Assembly: GCA_030431355.1 (NCBI GenBank)
Contig: JAUIJG010000254.1
Span: 1 to 7,728 of the forward strand
DNA length: 7,728 nucleotides
Direction: 5' to 3'
Origin: a bacterium
Lineage (GTDB): Bacteria > Cyanobacteriota > Vampirovibrionia > Obscuribacterales > Obscuribacteraceae
This document shows, one piece after another, positions 6,702-7,728 of this stretch. Under the pieces are notes generated by a model. The model ran no database searches and was not told where the DNA came from. It saw nothing but the letters and a program-made list of their open reading frames with translations. Within the stretch, counting starts at the first letter, position 1. The number at the start of each line of letters is the position of its first letter. The position numbers and the translations under genes were made by a program.

Positions 6702-6719
6702 ACGCATTTTACTATGCGT
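6702..6719. promoter_or_regulatory. Short inverted repeat upstream of pyrC
   Basis: ACGCAT (6702-6707) and ATGCGT (6714-6719) are exact reverse complements around TTTACT, 54 bases before the pyrC start. On the minus strand AT-rich hexamers nearby (TATAAC, TAAAAT) could be -10 elements, in which case the repeat would overlap the promoter. I see no convincing -35 box. Operator or chance palindrome cannot be decided. Confidence 0.3.
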
Positions 6720-6932
6720 TATAGTTATTTACAGACGAAGACACAGGGACCGGAGTCCCCGACAAGCGAGTAGATACAATCACTCCGACCGGCAAGAGCT
6801 ATTCAGAAACCCTTATCGCCGAGCCAGGGTCTAAATTTAGTTGTGATCCAGAGCCAGGACACCCAGCTCCAGATCTGTTTTAGAGCACCGGTTCGAGTCT
6901 TCATTCTCCAGGTAAAACCGGCGATTTACAGA

Positions 6933-7502
6933 TTACTCGCTGTTTGAATCATGCCCCCCGGGCATAATCGACAACTTGCCCCCATATTTGGTGATACTTA
7001 TCCAGGCCACGGCCACCGTGGACACGACAAATACCAGATGAATAACGGTCATCTTAATGAAAGTCTCCATCGTAAGTTCATCTGCCCTGATAAAAGCATC
7101 GAGCAGATGAATGGAAGAGACTCCGATAAGTGCCATCCCAAGCTTGACCTTCAAAGCTCCGGCATCAATATGATCCAGCCAGGAGAGTCGGTCGCGGGAG
7201 TTTCTGATTGCCAGCCTCCGGATAAAGAGAGTATAGCTGCCGATGGTGATCATGATAGTCAGATTGGCAAGCATAACAATGTCCAGCAGGTGCAACACCT
7301 CCAGAGTCAACTCCTTATCGGAGAGTTCGCTTATGTGATTCAGCAGTTCATATAAGTTGCGGAAAAACTTGTATATATAAACTACCAGCACTGCCGAAAG
7401 CCCCAGATAGATAGGCGCCAACAACCAGCGGCTCATGAACACCACTTTGGAACAGCATCCCACGGAGTCGGATAAGACAGAATTCACTGCCCGTTTTAGC
7501 AT
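6933..7502 (-). CDS. yqhA: YqhA family (UPF0114) inner-membrane protein
   Basis: A 189-residue integral membrane protein of the UPF0114 family, somewhat longer than E. coli YqhA (164). Family motifs are strong: MSRWLLAPIYLGLS near residue 23, SWLDHIDAGALKVKLG near 107, and SSIHLLDAFI near 129, close to the E. coli segments ASRWLLAPVYFGLS and ISSIHLL. Four hydrophobic segments are visible at about 25-47, 72-94, 119-138 and 149-171, with a short polar C-tail. Function is not established, so no reaction is claimed. I start at ATG 7502. A very strong Shine-Dalgarno, AAAGGAGGT (7515-7523), sits 12 bases before it and only 3 before an in-frame TTG at 7511, which is the alternative start. The frame stays open upstream to 7667, but that part is low-complexity and derives from a tandem repeat, so it is unlikely to be translated. 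The stop is TAA at 6933-6935. Confidence 0.92.
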   Translation of the reverse strand: MLKRAVNSVLSDSVGCCSKVVFMSRWLLAPIYLGLSAVLVVYIYKFFRNLYELLNHISELSDKELTLEVLHLLDIVMLANLTIMITIGSYTLFIRRLAIRNSRDRLSWLDHIDAGALKVKLGMALIGVSSIHLLDAFIRADELTMETFIKMTVIHLVFVVSTVAVAWISITKYGGKLSIMPGGHDSNSE

Positions 7503-7553
7503 CTCAGTCAAGTTACCTCCTTTCTTTTGGCTTCTTTCTGTCGGTTTAGTTGA

Positions 7554-7602
7554 GTTGTGGGTTGTGGGTTGTGGGTTTTGGGTTGTGAATTGCGGTTTGA
7601 GG
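7554..7602. repeat. Heptamer tandem repeat, unit GTTGTGG
   Basis: Seven consecutive 7-base units run from 7554. The first three are identical (GTTGTGG), then GTTTTGG, GTTGTGA, ATTGCGG and TTTGAGG decay progressively. On the minus strand this reads as CCACAAC repeats, placed about 30 bases before the Shine-Dalgarno of yqhA, so it would lie in that gene's leader or promoter. Strand-slippage repeats of this kind can vary in copy number. Confidence 0.75.
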
Positions 7603-7728
7603 CTACGAGAATTTCTCTCGCCCTGGTTGAATCGGAAATTCCTGTACCCAAGCATAGGCGCCATCAAGCGGAGAGATATTTTCTCCCTGGGGCTTGAAAT
7701 TCAATTTAATGGGCTACCTGATTACTAC

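Noticed and set aside
6877..6886. GTTTTAGAGC resembles the start of a type II CRISPR repeat.
   Set aside because: Only one copy, no spacer pattern and no cas genes; a chance 10-mer.
6886..6915. GGTTCGAGTC followed by TTCATTCTCCA looks like a tRNA T-loop and CCA end.
   Set aside because: The T-stem does not pair beyond two bases, and no sequence pairing with TTCATTC occurs at the expected distance upstream, so no cloverleaf forms.
7503..7667. N-terminal extension of the YqhA protein.
   Set aside because: It is translated from the heptamer repeat and low-complexity DNA, lies upstream of a strong Shine-Dalgarno, and has no counterpart in the family.

Overview
The window holds six protein-coding genes plus the 5' part of a seventh that runs off the left edge. 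It reads like an ordinary chromosomal segment of a Gram-negative-type bacterium of roughly balanced base composition. It has standard stops (TAG, TGA and TAA are all used) and Shine-Dalgarno sites in front of several genes. No transposase, phage gene, CRISPR array, rRNA or convincing tRNA is visible. The lineage cannot be fixed from this sequence. A relative of the non-photosynthetic cyanobacterial sister groups is only a guess from general protein flavour.

Left part, all on the minus strand: the first 87 codons of a membrane fatty acid desaturase (1-262), then about 470 bases without a recognised gene. That gap holds several hairpins, a rho-independent terminator (639-675) for the next gene, and a REP-like palindrome. 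Next come a GadB-type glutamate decarboxylase (735-2117) and an exported M28 zinc peptidase (2333-3334).

Middle part, plus strand: divergent from the peptidase is a two-gene signalling operon. It encodes a single-domain receiver (3552-3902) and, 25 bases later, a protein with the order Hpt, degenerate receiver, intact receiver, GGDEF (3928-5580). Together they carry all the relay steps after a sensor kinase (Asp, His, Asp) joined to a c-di-GMP-type output domain. No histidine kinase is present here. This is the most interesting system in the window.

Right part, minus strand: convergent with the signalling operon is a class II dihydroorotase, PyrC (5629-6648), for pyrimidine synthesis. Behind a 284-base spacer with small inverted repeats lies a YqhA/UPF0114 inner-membrane protein (6933-7502), whose upstream region carries a decaying heptamer tandem repeat. 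The genes do not form one pathway. The window mixes housekeeping (PyrC), lipid modification, acid or glutamate metabolism, proteolysis and signalling.
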